Origin: Mammaliicoccus vitulinus
GTDB taxonomy: Bacteria; Bacillota; Bacilli; Staphylococcales; Staphylococcaceae
Length of the DNA: 64,000 nucleotides
Assembly (NCBI RefSeq): GCF_029024305.1
Contig: NZ_CP118974.1
Location: 930,001-994,000 of the forward strand
Direction of reading: 5' to 3'
Made by a program: the position numbers and the translations under genes. The notes below the pieces were generated by a model that did no database searches, was not told where the DNA came from, and was given only the letters and a program-made list of their open reading frames with translations. Positions 17,835 through 26,898 of this stretch are shown piece by piece (within the stretch, counting starts at the first letter, position 1; each line of letters begins with the position of its first letter).

Positions 17835-18341
17835 TTATTCATCTTCATCTGGTCTATACCAATACTTAGTATAATTTGCTGTTGAATATTGATCTGCACC
17901 TGAGAATTTTCTCGTAGCATCTCTTGAAAAATATTCTGTATATAATGATGATTTCGTAAAATCTTCATAAAGTTCATTTGAATCAAAACCAACAATAATC
18001 ATATAAGTATCGCCTTTTCTAGGTCTAAGTAGTCTAAATGATTCAAAACCTTCAAAGTTATCAAACTGACCATCAATATCTACATAATGATTTTCAAATC
18101 GGTGTTGCATTTCTTCTGATACAGGAATGTAGCTAACAGCTAAAAATTCATGATTAACAAATTCACCTTTAGATTCTAGAATTCGATATTCTCTAGGTTG
18201 TGAGAATACTGTTTCTCCAGATGTTTCATGAATAAGTACCGTCGTATCTTGTCTCGTATAATGATGAATGTTTTCTTCAGGATATTTTTTTAAAATACTA
18301 TGAAGAAAATGATACGTACCTGTTGTTATATAACATTTCAT
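17835..18341 (-). CDS. traP: TRAP, target of RNAIII-activating protein (ABM-fold)
   Basis: 168 residues. It shares the S. aureus TRAP plan: TTGTYHFLHSILKK near the start, DTTVLIHETSGETVF, then FRLLRPRKGDTYMIIVGF and a Y-rich C terminus. Both halves contain antibiotic-biosynthesis-monooxygenase-like strands. Start 18341 is chosen because ATAGGAGG lies just upstream; a longer frame begins at 18446 without support. The proposed quorum-sensing role of TRAP in S. aureus was disputed; relatives are linked to haem handling or stress. It lies next to hemE. Confidence 0.85.
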   Translation of the reverse strand: MKCYITTGTYHFLHSILKKYPEENIHHYTRQDTTVLIHETSGETVFSQPREYRILESKGEFVNHEFLAVSYIPVSEEMQHRFENHYVDIDGQFDNFEGFESFRLLRPRKGDTYMIIVGFDSNELYEDFTKSSLYTEYFSRDATRKFSGADQYSTANYTKYWYRPDEDE

Positions 18342-18507
18342 AATTACAAACCTCCTATATCTCTTTAATTTGATTATAAACATGTAAGCGCTAAAATCAA
18401 CTGATTCATTAAATCTTTTGTATAATTTATGAATTTTTGTACACAAAGATGTCTTTATAATAGAATATGTTAAAATAGATTGTAATGATTATAATGAGGT
18501 GAAATAA

Positions 18508-19557
18508 ATGAGTGTACCGTTTAACGATACAATTTTAAAAGCAGCAAAAGGTGAAAGTACAACTCATACGCCAGTTTGGTTTATGAGGCAAGCAGGTCGA
18601 TCACAACCTGAATATAGAAAGATTAAAGAAAAGTATTCATTATTTGAAATTACGCATCAACCTGAACTTTGTGCATACGTTACAAAGTTACCTGTAGATC
18701 AATATAATACAGATGCTGCAATTTTATATAAAGATATTATGACGCCTTTAACAGGAATTGGTGTAGATGTAGAAATTAAATCTGGAATTGGTCCAGTGAT
18801 ACATAACCCAATAAAAGATATTTCTGATGTTAACAAATTAGGAAGAATTAATCCTGAAGAAGATGTGAAGTATGTATTAGATACAATCAAAATTTTAACT
18901 AAAGAACAACTAAATGTGCCTTTGATAGGTTTCACAGGAGCGCCATTTACGCTTGCGAGCTATATGATTGAAGGTGGACCATCAAAAAATTATAATAAAA
19001 CTAAGGCGTTTATGTATACACAACCAGAAGCTTGGTTTAAATTAATGGATTTACTTGCTGATATGGCTATTCGCTATACACATGCTCAAATTGACGCTGG
19101 TTGTAAAATGATACAAGTATTTGATTCTTGGGTAGGCGCTTTAAATGCTGAAGATTATCATTACTTTATTAGACCATCAATGAATAAAATAATTACGGCA
19201 ATAAAAGAAAAAAATGTACCTGTAACAACATTTGGTGTTGGCGCAAGTCATTTAATAGAAGAATGGAATCAATTACCAGTTGATGTTATAGGTTTAGATT
19301 GGCGCTTACAAATTAAGGAAGCGCGTGAGAAGGGCATAACTAAAACATTACAAGGTAATTTAGATCCAGCTTTATTATTAGCATCTTGGGAAGTAATTGA
19401 ACAGCGATTAATTCAAATATTAGATCAAGGATTAGTAGATCATAATTATATATTTAATCTTGGACATGGCGTGTTTCCTGAAGTTCAACCTGCTACATTG
19501 AAAAAAGTAGCGCAATTTGTACATGAATATTCAGCAAACCATAAATCACAACTATGA
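18508..19557 (+). CDS. hemE: Uroporphyrinogen III decarboxylase HemE
   Basis: 349 residues. Signature [18 protein letters not shown] near the N terminus, [17 protein letters not shown] in the middle and GNLDPALLL near the C terminus. It makes coproporphyrinogen III in the cytosol. AATGAGGTGA precedes the ATG. First gene of hemE-hemH-hemY, with gaps of 45 and 32 bp. Confidence 0.95.
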   Translation: MSVPFNDTILKAAKGESTTHTPVWFMRQAGRSQPEYRKIKEKYSLFEITHQPELCAYVTKLPVDQYNTDAAILYKDIMTPLTGIGVDVEIKSGIGPVIHNPIKDISDVNKLGRINPEEDVKYVLDTIKILTKEQLNVPLIGFTGAPFTLASYMIEGGPSKNYNKTKAFMYTQPEAWFKLMDLLADMAIRYTHAQIDAGCKMIQVFDSWVGALNAEDYHYFIRPSMNKIITAIKEKNVPVTTFGVGASHLIEEWNQLPVDVIGLDWRLQIKEAREKGITKTLQGNLDPALLLASWEVIEQRLIQILDQGLVDHNYIFNLGHGVFPEVQPATLKKVAQFVHEYSANHKSQL

Positions 19558-19602
19558 TTAATCAATAAATAGCTTTAATTTTACTTAAAGGGAGTATAGA
19601 AA

Positions 19603-20523
19603 ATGAATAAAAAAGTGGGACTTTTAGTTATGGCATATGGTACGCCATATAAAGAAAGTGATATCGTGCCATACTATACGCATATCAGACATGGTCGTAA
19701 GCCATCTGATGAACAAATTGAAGATTTAAAAGGACGTTACAAAGCAATCGGTGGCATTTCACCATTAGCTGGAACAACTGAAAAACAAGCTGAAAGTTTA
19801 TTAGGTGCATTAAATGATACTTATGATGATGTTGAATTTAAATTATATATCGGTTTAAAACACATCCATCCATTTATTGAAGATGCCGTTGAACAAATGC
19901 ACAATGATGGCATTGATGAAGCTATTACAATTGTTTTAGCTCCACATTATTCTAACTTCTCTGTAGGTAGTTATAATAAACGTGCTAAAGAAGAAGCGGA
20001 TAAATACGGTATTAATTTGCATCATGTTGAGCAATTTTATAATGAACCAGCATTTATTTCTTATTGGACAACAATGATCAATGATACTTTACAAATGATT
20101 CCAGAAGAAAGTCATGATGAGACTGTTTTAATTGTTTCAGCACATAGTTTACCTGAAAAAATTAAAAAAGCTAATGACCCTTATCCAGATCAATTAGAAG
20201 AAACAGCTAAAATTTTGAGTGAACAATCAAATGTTAAACATGTTTCTGTTGGTTGGCAATCAGAAGGACAAACTGGTGAACCTTGGTTAGGACCAGATGT
20301 TCAAGATTTAACGAGAGATTTGTATAACGAACATGGATATAAACATTTTATTTATACGCCAGTAGGTTTTGTATGTGAACATTTAGAAGTTCTATATGAT
20401 AACGACTATGAGTGTAAAGTTGTATGTGATGAATTAGGCGTAAATTACCATAGACCACCTATGCCAAATATTGATCCTAAATTTATAGAAGCAATGGTAT
20501 CAGCAATTAAGAAAAAATTCTAA
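19603..20523 (+). CDS. hemH: Coproporphyrin ferrochelatase HemH (CpfC)
   Basis: 306 residues. [10 protein letters not shown] at the start, [16 protein letters not shown], the metal-site histidine in [13 protein letters not shown] and SAHSLPEKI with the partner glutamate region [12 protein letters not shown]. In Firmicutes this enzyme inserts iron into coproporphyrin III (CPD pathway). AAAGGGAG precedes the ATG. Confidence 0.95.
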   Translation: MNKKVGLLVMAYGTPYKESDIVPYYTHIRHGRKPSDEQIEDLKGRYKAIGGISPLAGTTEKQAESLLGALNDTYDDVEFKLYIGLKHIHPFIEDAVEQMHNDGIDEAITIVLAPHYSNFSVGSYNKRAKEEADKYGINLHHVEQFYNEPAFISYWTTMINDTLQMIPEESHDETVLIVSAHSLPEKIKKANDPYPDQLEETAKILSEQSNVKHVSVGWQSEGQTGEPWLGPDVQDLTRDLYNEHGYKHFIYTPVGFVCEHLEVLYDNDYECKVVCDELGVNYHRPPMPNIDPKFIEAMVSAIKKKF

Positions 20524-20555
20524 TTCGATTTTCGAATAAGAAAGAAGTGTTAAGC

Positions 20556-21950
20556 ATGTCAAAACGTATTGCAATAATAGGGGCAGGGATAACTGGGTTA
20601 TCTGCTGCCCATTATTTAAGAAAAGAATGTCCAGATGTTGAAATTGACGTATATGAACAATCAAATAGAGTAGGCGGTAAAATTAAGACTTATCGTAAAA
20701 ATGGCTATACGATTGAATTAGGTCCTGAATCATATTTAGGAAGAAAAACAATTATGACTGAATTAGCTGAAGAAATTGGTATAGCGGATGATCTCGTTAC
20801 GAATAAAACGGGACAATCATATATTTATAGTCATAATAAACTTTATCCTATCCCAGGCGGTTCAATAATGGGTATACCAACAGAAATAAAGCCGTTTCTA
20901 AAAACACAACTTATTTCACCAGCAGCTAAATTAAGAGCTGGTTTGGATTACTTTTTACCGGTGAAACCAATGAACACCGATATATCTATTGGTCATTTCT
21001 TTAGACAACGTTTAGGAAATGAAGTGTTAGAAAATTTGATTGAGCCACTTATGGCGGGTATATATGGAGCGAATATTGATAATTTAAGCTTGAAGACTAC
21101 TTTTCCTCATTTTAAAGAGCAAGAGGAAGAAGAGGGCGGTTTAATTAAAGGAATGATCGCTCAGAAAGCAAAAAATAATGCCGATAAAAAAGTGACTGTG
21201 AAACCTAAAGGTCAATTTAAACAATTTAAACATGGGCTTGAATCATTTGTGAATACTTTGCGAAATGATTTAGAAAGCAAAGGCGTTAATATACATCTGA
21301 ATTCAACTGTTCAAAATTTTACTGAAGAAAACGATAAGTCCATTTTAACAATTAACGGTGAACGTCATGAGTATGATGGTGTAATTGTTACAATTCCACA
21401 TCAACATTTTGTTAAATGGTTTGATGATGACTTGAAGCTAGACTATTTCAATTATATGCCTTCTACAAGTGTAGCAACAGTTGTTATGGCATTTGATAAA
21501 GAACAAGTCGTTAATGATAAAGATGGCACAGGATTCGTCATTGCTAGAACGAGTGATACTGCCATTACAGCGTGTACATGGACAAATAAAAAATGGCCAC
21601 ATACAACACCTGAAGGTAAAGTGTTGTTAAGAGCATACGTTGGTAAGCCAGGTTCAAACATTATTCACCATAAAGATGAAGAACAATTAAAACAAGTTGC
21701 TTTAAATGATTTAAATAAAATCATGACAATTAAAGGCGAACCAGAATTTTCAATTGTAACGAAATTACCTCATAGTATGCCTCAATATGAAGTAGGGCAC
21801 ATTGATCGTATTAGAGATATAGAGCAACATATAGAAAAAAACTACAATAATTTAATAATTACTGGAGCTTCTTTTGATGCAGTCGGACTACCTGACTGTG
21901 TAAAAATGGCTCAAGACGCTAGTCATAAAATGATAAATTACTTGAAATGA
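20556..21950 (+). CDS. hemY: Coproporphyrinogen III oxidase HemY (CgoX)
   Basis: A 464-residue FAD enzyme. The dinucleotide-binding motif IAIIGAGITGLSAAHYLRKE opens the protein. The C-terminal FAD loop is LIITGASFDAVGLPDCVKMA. It oxidises coproporphyrinogen III to coproporphyrin III, the substrate of HemH. ATG 20556 is preferred over GTG 20547, which lies too near the ribosome site. A terminator follows, closing the haem operon. Confidence 0.93.
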   Translation: MSKRIAIIGAGITGLSAAHYLRKECPDVEIDVYEQSNRVGGKIKTYRKNGYTIELGPESYLGRKTIMTELAEEIGIADDLVTNKTGQSYIYSHNKLYPIPGGSIMGIPTEIKPFLKTQLISPAAKLRAGLDYFLPVKPMNTDISIGHFFRQRLGNEVLENLIEPLMAGIYGANIDNLSLKTTFPHFKEQEEEEGGLIKGMIAQKAKNNADKKVTVKPKGQFKQFKHGLESFVNTLRNDLESKGVNIHLNSTVQNFTEENDKSILTINGERHEYDGVIVTIPHQHFVKWFDDDLKLDYFNYMPSTSVATVVMAFDKEQVVNDKDGTGFVIARTSDTAITACTWTNKKWPHTTPEGKVLLRAYVGKPGSNIIHHKDEEQLKQVALNDLNKIMTIKGEPEFSIVTKLPHSMPQYEVGHIDRIRDIEQHIEKNYNNLIITGASFDAVGLPDCVKMAQDASHKMINYLK

Positions 21951-21960
21951 TTATAAATTT

Positions 21961-22004
21961 AGGTGAAAACGATATAAAGAATCGATCGTTTTCACCTTTT
22001 TTAT
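21961..22004 (+). terminator. Terminator of the hem operon
   Basis: AGGTGAAAACGAT / ATCGTTTTCACCT stem followed by T6. Confidence 0.85.
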
Positions 22005-22108
22005 GTGTTAAAATCGAAAGATTCCGATGTTTATTTTTCCCTTTAGTGAGAATTGTTACATAGATGTTAAAAGTTCAAATTTTTATTAAGAAAAGTAAAG
22101 AAATAGCA

Positions 22109-22137
22109 TTGACGTTCTATGGTTTTCTATATATACT
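22109..22137 (+). promoter_or_regulatory. Promoter of the tRNA cluster
   Basis: TTGACG and TATACT separated by 17 bp, 19 bp before the first tRNA-Glu. Confidence 0.7.
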
Positions 22138-22156
22138 TAAGAAGTTCTCAATTAGA

Positions 22157-22231
22157 GGCCCCTTGGTCAAGCGGTTAAGACACCGCCCTTTCACGGCGGT
22201 AACACGGGTTCGAGTCCCGTAGGGGTCACCA
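22157..22231 (+). tRNA. tRNA-Glu (TTC), CCA encoded
   Basis: Acceptor GGCCCCT pairs with AGGGGTC. The anticodon loop CTTTCAC gives TTC. Standard GGTTCGAGTCC T-arm and a genomic CCA. Confidence 0.95.
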
Positions 22232-22259
22232 TTTTTTATAAAAAAGAATTAATATTTTC

Positions 22260-22289
22260 TTGACATAATATTAATAAATGTGTTATATT
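22260..22289 (+). promoter_or_regulatory. Internal promoter before tRNA-fMet
   Basis: TTGACA (22260-22265) and TATATT (22284-22289) with an 18 bp spacer, inside the longest gap of the tRNA cluster. Confidence 0.65.
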
Positions 22290-22318
22290 TAAAGGGTAGT
22301 CAAATTACTTAATATTAA

Positions 22319-22392
<74 letters not shown>

Positions 22393-22408
22393 TACTTTTT
22401 TAAATGAA

Positions 22409-22484
22409 GGTCCCGTGGTGTAGCGGTTAACATGCCTGCCTGTCACGCAGGAGATCGCGGGTTCGATTCCCGTCGGGACCGCCA
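22409..22484 (+). tRNA. tRNA-Asp (GTC)
   Basis: GGTCCCG...CGGGACC acceptor, anticodon loop CTGTCAC, genomic CCA. Confidence 0.95.
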
Positions 22485-22494
22485 TTTTTATTTT

Positions 22495-22567
22495 GGCTCA
22501 GTAGCTCAGTCGGTAGAGCAAAGGACTGAAAATCCTTGTGTCGGCGGTTCGATTCCGTCCTGAGCCA
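22495..22567 (+). tRNA. tRNA-Phe (GAA)
   Basis: GGCTCAG...CTGAGCC acceptor, anticodon GAA, CCA not encoded. Confidence 0.94.
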
Positions 22568-22584
22568 TACTTTTTAACAAGTAT

Positions 22585-22661
22585 GGCGATTGTGGCGAAG
22601 TGGTTAACGCATCGGATTGTGGTTCCGACATTCGTGGGTTCGATTCCCATCAGTCGCCCCA
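22585..22661 (+). tRNA. tRNA-His (GTG)
   Basis: Extra 5' G opposite C73 (GGCGATTG / CAGTCGCC), anticodon GTG, genomic CCA. Confidence 0.94.
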
Positions 22662-22677
22662 TATTTATATTAATTAA

Positions 22678-22751
22678 GCGGGTGTAGTTTAGTGGTAAAA
22701 CCTCAGCCTTCCAAGCTGATGTTGTCGGTTCGATTCCGATCACCCGCTCCA
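22678..22751 (+). tRNA. tRNA-Gly (TCC)
   Basis: GCGGGTG acceptor pairs with CACCCGC; anticodon loop CTTCCAA; genomic CCA. Confidence 0.94.
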
Positions 22752-22758
22752 TTATTAT

Positions 22759-22833
22759 TCCACAGTAGCTCAGTGGTAGAGCTATCGGCTGTTAACCGAT
22801 CGGTCGTAGGTTCGAGTCCTACCTGTGGAGCCA
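22759..22833 (+). tRNA. tRNA-Asn (GTT)
   Basis: TCCACAG / CTGTGGA acceptor, anticodon loop CTGTTAA, genomic CCA. Only 3 bp separate it from the second tRNA-Glu. Confidence 0.95.
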
Positions 22834-22836
22834 TAA

Positions 22837-22908
22837 GGCCCCTTGGTCAAGCGGTTAAGACACCGCCCTTTCACGGCGGTAACACGGGTTCGAGTCCCGT
22901 AGGGGTCA
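22837..22908 (+). tRNA. tRNA-Glu (TTC), second copy
   Basis: Same sequence as 22157-22228 through the discriminator base, but followed by TATA instead of CCA. Confidence 0.95.
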
Positions 22909-22910
22909 TA

Positions 22911-22945
22911 TAATCAGAGGTGAAATATCGCTTCTGATTTTTTTG
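22911..22945 (+). terminator. Hairpin between tRNA-Glu and tRNA-Ser
   Basis: AATCAGAGG / CTTCTGATT stem with T7, a plausible terminator. tRNA-Ser starts 6 bp beyond it. Confidence 0.7.
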
Positions 22946-22950
22946 TTTGT

Positions 22951-23039
22951 GGAGAGTTGTCCGAGTTGGCCGAAGGAGCACGCCTGGAAAGTGTGTAGGC
23001 GTCACAAGCGTCTCGAGGGTTCGAATCCCTCACTCTCCG
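22951..23039 (+). tRNA. tRNA-Ser (GGA)
   Basis: Type II tRNA with long variable arm, GGAGAGT / ACTCTCC acceptor and anticodon GGA; CCA not encoded. Last tRNA of the cluster and next to a prophage remnant, so a likely old attachment site. Confidence 0.94.
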
Positions 23040-23123
23040 TTTGTACCTTAATAATCAACTCATCCAAGACGTTGATATTACTAGGTTTTCTTGCAATAGG
23101 TAAGTAAACCTAATCGAGCAAGT

Positions 23124-23165
23124 GGCAAAAAAGTGTCAAGAGAATAATTCTCTCACTTTTTTGCC
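23124..23165 (-). terminator. Long hairpin at the edge of the prophage remnant
   Basis: GGCAAAAAAGTG plus AGAGAAT pair with ATTCTCT and CACTTTTTTGCC. The stop of the integrase fragment lies inside it. Apart from this hairpin and the fragment, I see nothing in 23040-23393. Confidence 0.6.
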
Positions 23166-23347
23166 TTGCTTTTTTTATGTTCAATCATATTGCTATCTTC
23201 TAAATCTCTAATTAATTGTTAAGCTCCATTTGTTGCTTCAGCTTTTGTTATAAATCCGATTTCCTTTTCTTATCCGATTTAAAAGAAGGGTGTTTTACGT
23301 CATACTGCTATATAGTAGAAGCATTGTTTTTATTTTAGTAATTCCAT
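23153..23347 (-). pseudogene. Phage-type tyrosine integrase, N-terminal fragment
   Basis: Reading the minus strand from an ATG at 23347 with AGAGGA upstream, three frames joined give FYYIAV, then YDVKHPSFKSDKKRK, then EIGFITKAEATNGA, a stop, and QLIRDLEDSNMIEHKKSKAKK without the final residue pair. This resembles the arm-type DNA-binding domain of phage integrases (WYYxxxYD...K.GFxTKxEA...LE). The recombinase core and catalytic tyrosine domain are missing, and stops and frameshifts interrupt the rest. Orientation toward tRNA-Ser and the following ltp and repressor genes support the call. Confidence 0.5.
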
Positions 23348-23361
23348 TTTAATCCTCTTTA

Positions 23362-23387
23362 TAAGAAAACCTCACATTAAGTGAGGT
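23362..23387 (-). terminator. Terminator after ltp
   Basis: CCTCAC / GTGAGG with a five-base loop; TTTTC follows on the minus strand. Confidence 0.7.
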
Positions 23388-23393
23388 GTGTAG

Positions 23394-23942
23394 TTATTCT
23401 AAATTATCTACTGCGTATTGGGCTTCTTCTTCCGTGAATTTATCACCCGCGTTAGAAATCAATTGGTCGTAAACTGCATCTTTAGACATATTTTGGTCTT
23501 TAACGTATGATTTAGCTGCTTTCAAAGCATTCTCTTTATAGTTAGCTTTTAAATGGTCAACCGCGTACTGTGCGTCTTTAGCTGAGAATTTATCTCCTGC
23601 GTCTGATGTAAGTTGGTCATAAATACCTGCTTTAGACATATGCATAGTATCAGAATATGTTTTCGCTGAATTTAGTGCTGCGTTTTGTTCGGAAGTTGCG
23701 TTGTTGTCTTTCTCTACTTCTGATGTATCTTTATTAATTTCTTTGTCTACTTCATTTACCATGGTTGCAGAACATGCTGCGAATTTGATTACGATTATAA
23801 TGATGAGTCCTAAACAACCACCACAACCAAATAACCATTTCTTTTTAGATTTCTTCTTTTGTTCTTGTTTGTAATTCTCGAATTGTTGTTGCTGTCTTTC
23901 CAATAACTCCTCATTCGTTAAATTTTTACGTTCATTTGTCAT
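23394..23942 (-). CDS. ltp: Ltp-family surface lipoprotein (phage superinfection exclusion type)
   Basis: 182 residues. A charged, glutamine-rich N terminus precedes a membrane segment at about 36-56 ending in FAAC, a possible lipobox far from the N terminus. A linker follows, then two tandem Ltp repeats at about 88-134 and 137-182. Each contains ALxxAKxY, MSKxxIYDQL, SxAGDKF and AQYAVD. Family members such as Ltp of Streptococcus phage TP-J34 are prophage-encoded and block DNA injection by related phages. The frame is intact, with AAAGGGAG upstream, although both flanking phage genes are broken. Phage-blocking activity is inferred. Confidence 0.75.
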   Translation of the reverse strand: MTNERKNLTNEELLERQQQQFENYKQEQKKKSKKKWLFGCGGCLGLIIIIVIKFAACSATMVNEVDKEINKDTSEVEKDNNATSEQNAALNSAKTYSDTMHMSKAGIYDQLTSDAGDKFSAKDAQYAVDHLKANYKENALKAAKSYVKDQNMSKDAVYDQLISNAGDKFTEEEAQYAVDNLE

Positions 23943-24002
23943 TACACACTTCTCCCTTTATTTTATATTTTTATTAAAGTACTACCGAAGTAGTGCGATT
24001 AA

Positions 24003-24345
24003 CTATTTGTTTTGTGATTTCAAAAACTTTACGTATTCTAATACTTTTTGCATTTCATCTTCGTCTAGGCCACTTACTTCTCCATCAAGATGTGCTGTAA
24101 TCGTAGTTGATTGGTATGTTATATTACTTTTTTTGTTCAGTTATAGCAGATTTTGGTACGTTAAAATATTGTGCTAACATTTCTACTTTATCAATTCTTG
24201 GATATTTAAATTCTTTAATCCAATTAGATATTGTTGACTGACTTATGCCTAATTCTTCAGATAATTATTTTTGAGTTACATTATATTGGTTCATAAGACT
24301 TTGTAAATTCTCTGATAAAATTTTTCTAGCACATTTATATTTCAT
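24003..24345 (-). pseudogene. Phage CI-like XRE repressor, broken
   Basis: On the minus strand from ATG 24345 the frame reads a repressor-like helix-turn-helix: LSENLQSLMNQYNVTQK, a TAA stop at 24265-24267, then LSEELGISQSTISNWIKEFK and MLAQYFNVPKSAITEQKK. A frameshift near 24130 leads to ITAHLDGEVSGLDEDEMQ and VLEYVKFLKSQNK, ending at 24003. Two lesions make it a pseudogene. Order integrase-ltp-repressor matches the lysogeny modules of staphylococcal and streptococcal temperate phages. Confidence 0.75.
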
Positions 24346-24372
24346 GAATTTATCTTCTTTAATATTACTTAA

Positions 24373-24389
24373 TGTAAAGTAAATTTACA
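24373..24389. promoter_or_regulatory. Operator-like palindrome upstream of the broken repressor
   Basis: TGTAAAGTAAATTTACA, 6 bp arms with a 5 bp centre, 28 bp upstream of the repressor start, with a partial repeat (TTTACTTTAAGT) near 24430. Looks like an old CI/Cro operator. A GAGGTGA followed by GTG at 24480 begins a 13-codon frame that may be a truncated cro. Otherwise 24346-24760 is AT-rich and featureless. Confidence 0.4.
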
Positions 24390-24760
24390 ATATACCAATT
24401 TGCTTTATAAGAAAAATATCACTTTTAGGAAATTCTATTTACTTTAAGTCATACTAATATTGAGTTATCGAAAGCGAGGTGAAAAATATATCACAAGTTT
24501 TTATTAATATATTTAAATAATAATAATGGCAATATTTTTATTAATTTATATTAGGATTATTACCATAACAACACTTTTAAATATGTTTTAAAACAGTGAT
24601 GTTATACTAGGATTATAATAAGTCGTTTTATTATATGTTTGTTGGAATTTATGGCTTCTATTTTTAATTGTATAGCGATAGAATATATGGTATTAATAAA
24701 CTTAGAGTTAAAATAATACACATAAAAGATTCGTATATTTTATATACAATGGAGGAAGTC

Positions 24761-25603
24761 ATGAAATTAGCATGGTTAATTGATACAACGACTTATATTG
24801 ATCAAAATATTGACGAGAAAGATTTATTTGTAGTTTCTTTATCAACAATTATAGAAGGAAAGCCATATAAAGATACAGAGTTTGAAAGTTCTAAATCATT
24901 TTTCGATATGTTAAAAGATAATGGAAATGGAGCAAAGACTGCGCAACCTACGCCTCAAGATTTTATTGAAACATATCAACAAATTGAAGATGAAGGATAT
25001 ACGCATGTTATAGCTATTCATCCTTCTAGCAGCTTGTCAGGTACGTATGCATCATCACTTTCAAATTCAAAATCTTTTCCTATGAAGATTCATGTCATAG
25101 ATAGTGGTACGGGTAGTTATCCTCAAAGATCGTTAATTGAATACGGGAAGCAACTTTATGATGAGAATAAATCATTCGATGAGATTGTGAATAAGTTAGA
25201 AAATATTAAACAGACGAGTGAATTGTACTTATTACCAAGAAATCTACAGCAATTAAAAAATAGTGGTAGAGTTTCTAATAGTAAATACTTATTAAGTAGT
25301 TTGCTGCATATTAAGCTTTTATTGAAACTAGAACATGGCACGATAGATTTAGAGCTTAAGTCTAGAGGTATGAAGAAAATTGAAGCTTATTTAATAAAAC
25401 GTATTAATGAAATGATTGATAAAGGGGTTACAAGTATAGGTGTATTACATGCTGGCAATGAGCGTGAAGCACATATTTGGAAAGAACGGATTTTAACATT
25501 AAGTAATGATATTAATGTATATGTTGAACCATTAGTACCGGTTGCTTCTGTTCATACTGGTTTCGGTACGATTGGTATAGGTTGGATTAATACAACAGAA
25601 TGA
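24761..25603 (+). CDS. DegV-family fatty-acid-binding protein
   Basis: 280 residues. DegV features: N-terminal LIDTTTYIDQNI, the ligand-pocket segment AIHPSSSLSGTYASSLS, GGRxS-type NSGRVSNSKYLLSSLLHIK and a C-terminal HTGFGTIGIGW. DegV proteins bind a fatty acid and, as FakB, present it to the kinase FakA. This one is diverged from FakB1 and FakB2 as I remember them, so lipid preference is open. ATG 24761 follows GGAGG; the longer frame to 24668 lacks a ribosome site. First core gene after the prophage remnant. Confidence 0.78.
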   Translation: MKLAWLIDTTTYIDQNIDEKDLFVVSLSTIIEGKPYKDTEFESSKSFFDMLKDNGNGAKTAQPTPQDFIETYQQIEDEGYTHVIAIHPSSSLSGTYASSLSNSKSFPMKIHVIDSGTGSYPQRSLIEYGKQLYDENKSFDEIVNKLENIKQTSELYLLPRNLQQLKNSGRVSNSKYLLSSLLHIKLLLKLEHGTIDLELKSRGMKKIEAYLIKRINEMIDKGVTSIGVLHAGNEREAHIWKERILTLSNDINVYVEPLVPVASVHTGFGTIGIGWINTTE

Positions 25604-25614
25604 AAACGTTTTAT

Positions 25615-25645
25615 AAACTGAGAATTTATTTCTCAGTTTTTTTAT
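25615..25645 (+). terminator. Terminator after degV-like gene
   Basis: AAACTGAGAA / TTCTCAGTTT stem with T7. Confidence 0.85.
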
Positions 25646-25740
25646 TTAATAAAATAATAAAAAACTCTTGTCATATGCTTATAAAAGTAATACTATGGAT
25701 AAATCTGATTAAAATAATAAGGTTAAAGGAGAGGTGTTAG

Positions 25741-26898
25741 ATGAAGAAGTATCCTTTAGCGATATGGATATTAAGTCTTGGTGCATTTGCAATAGGTATG
25801 ACAGAGTTCGTAATTATGGGATTGCTACCAAATATTGCAAGAGATTTGAATGTAACAGTATCTGATGCTGGACAACTTATTACTGGTTATGCACTAAGTG
25901 TTGCAATTGGTGGACCAATTATTGTCCTTGCGACATATAAATTACCGAGAAAAAATTTACTGATTTTATTAATGGGAATCTTTATTATTGGTAATGGTAT
26001 CGGTGGAATTGCACCAAGTTATGGTTTATTAATGTTAAGTAGAATTGTAGCTGCTTTAGCTCACGGTTCATTCTTTGGTATAGGATCAATATTAGCTGCA
26101 AATATGGTACCACCTCATAAAAGAGCAAGTGCAATGGCGCTTATGTTCACAGGTTTAACGATGAGTAACATTATTGGTGTACCTTTTGGGACTTTTGTTG
26201 GACAAATATTCGGATGGAAAATGACTTTTATTATTATTAGTGTATTAGGCTTATTAACATTAATAGGTATTATAAAATTTGTACCTAATCAAAAAGACAC
26301 GCAACCGATATCTATTAAAAATGAATTAAACGTATTAAAAGATGTTAAGTTATGGCTAACACTTGGCGTAACATTATTTGGATTTAGTAGTGTATTTGCA
26401 TATTTCACATATATTTCTCAAATATTAACTGACGTTTCACATATAGAAGAACGTTGGATTTCATTTGTGCTTATCATATTCGGTGTTGGTGTAACATTCG
26501 GTAATATAATTGGTGGTAAACTAGCAGACTGGAACTTAAATAGATCTTTAAATATTATTTTTATAGGCTTCCCAATTTATATTTTTATGATGTATTTTAT
26601 TCAAAGTAATAGTTTACTAATGATTGTAGGTATATTTGTATTTGGATTAATAGGATTTAGTATGAGTCCTTCATTGCAATTTAAGAGCATGGTCATTTCA
26701 AAAGATGCGCCAATGCTAGCAAGTACGATGAATCAATCTGCATTTAACATTGGTAATGCACTAGGTGCATTTATCGGTGGAATCGTTGTAAGCCAACTAG
26801 AAGTTAAAGACTTAGCATTAGTAGCTCCGTTTTTAACATTAATAGGATTAATCTTCTTTATATTAGAACGTATAGTTTCTAAAAAAAGAGGAGAATAG
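25741..26898 (+). CDS. MFS drug/nucleoside efflux permease (DHA1, AraJ/PbuE-like)
   Basis: 385 residues with 12 predicted membrane helices. N-terminal IGMTEFVIMGLLPNIARDL and VSDAGQLITGYALSVAIGGP are typical of the DHA1 AraJ/YdhP/PbuE branch, as is LSRIVAALAHGSFFGIGS. Substrate not predictable. AAAGGAGAGG precedes the ATG. The final codons and TAG stop overlap a degenerate palindromic element that begins near 26889, so the natural C terminus may have been altered. Confidence 0.8.
   Translation: MKKYPLAIWILSLGAFAIGMTEFVIMGLLPNIARDLNVTVSDAGQLITGYALSVAIGGPIIVLATYKLPRKNLLILLMGIFIIGNGIGGIAPSYGLLMLSRIVAALAHGSFFGIGSILAANMVPPHKRASAMALMFTGLTMSNIIGVPFGTFVGQIFGWKMTFIIISVLGLLTLIGIIKFVPNQKDTQPISIKNELNVLKDVKLWLTLGVTLFGFSSVFAYFTYISQILTDVSHIEERWISFVLIIFGVGVTFGNIIGGKLADWNLNRSLNIIFIGFPIYIFMMYFIQSNSLLMIVGIFVFGLIGFSMSPSLQFKSMVISKDAPMLASTMNQSAFNIGNALGAFIGGIVVSQLEVKDLALVAPFLTLIGLIFFILERIVSKKRGE

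Noticed and set aside
22498..22913. Open frames on both strands in the tRNA cluster
   Set aside because: They are made of tRNA sequence.
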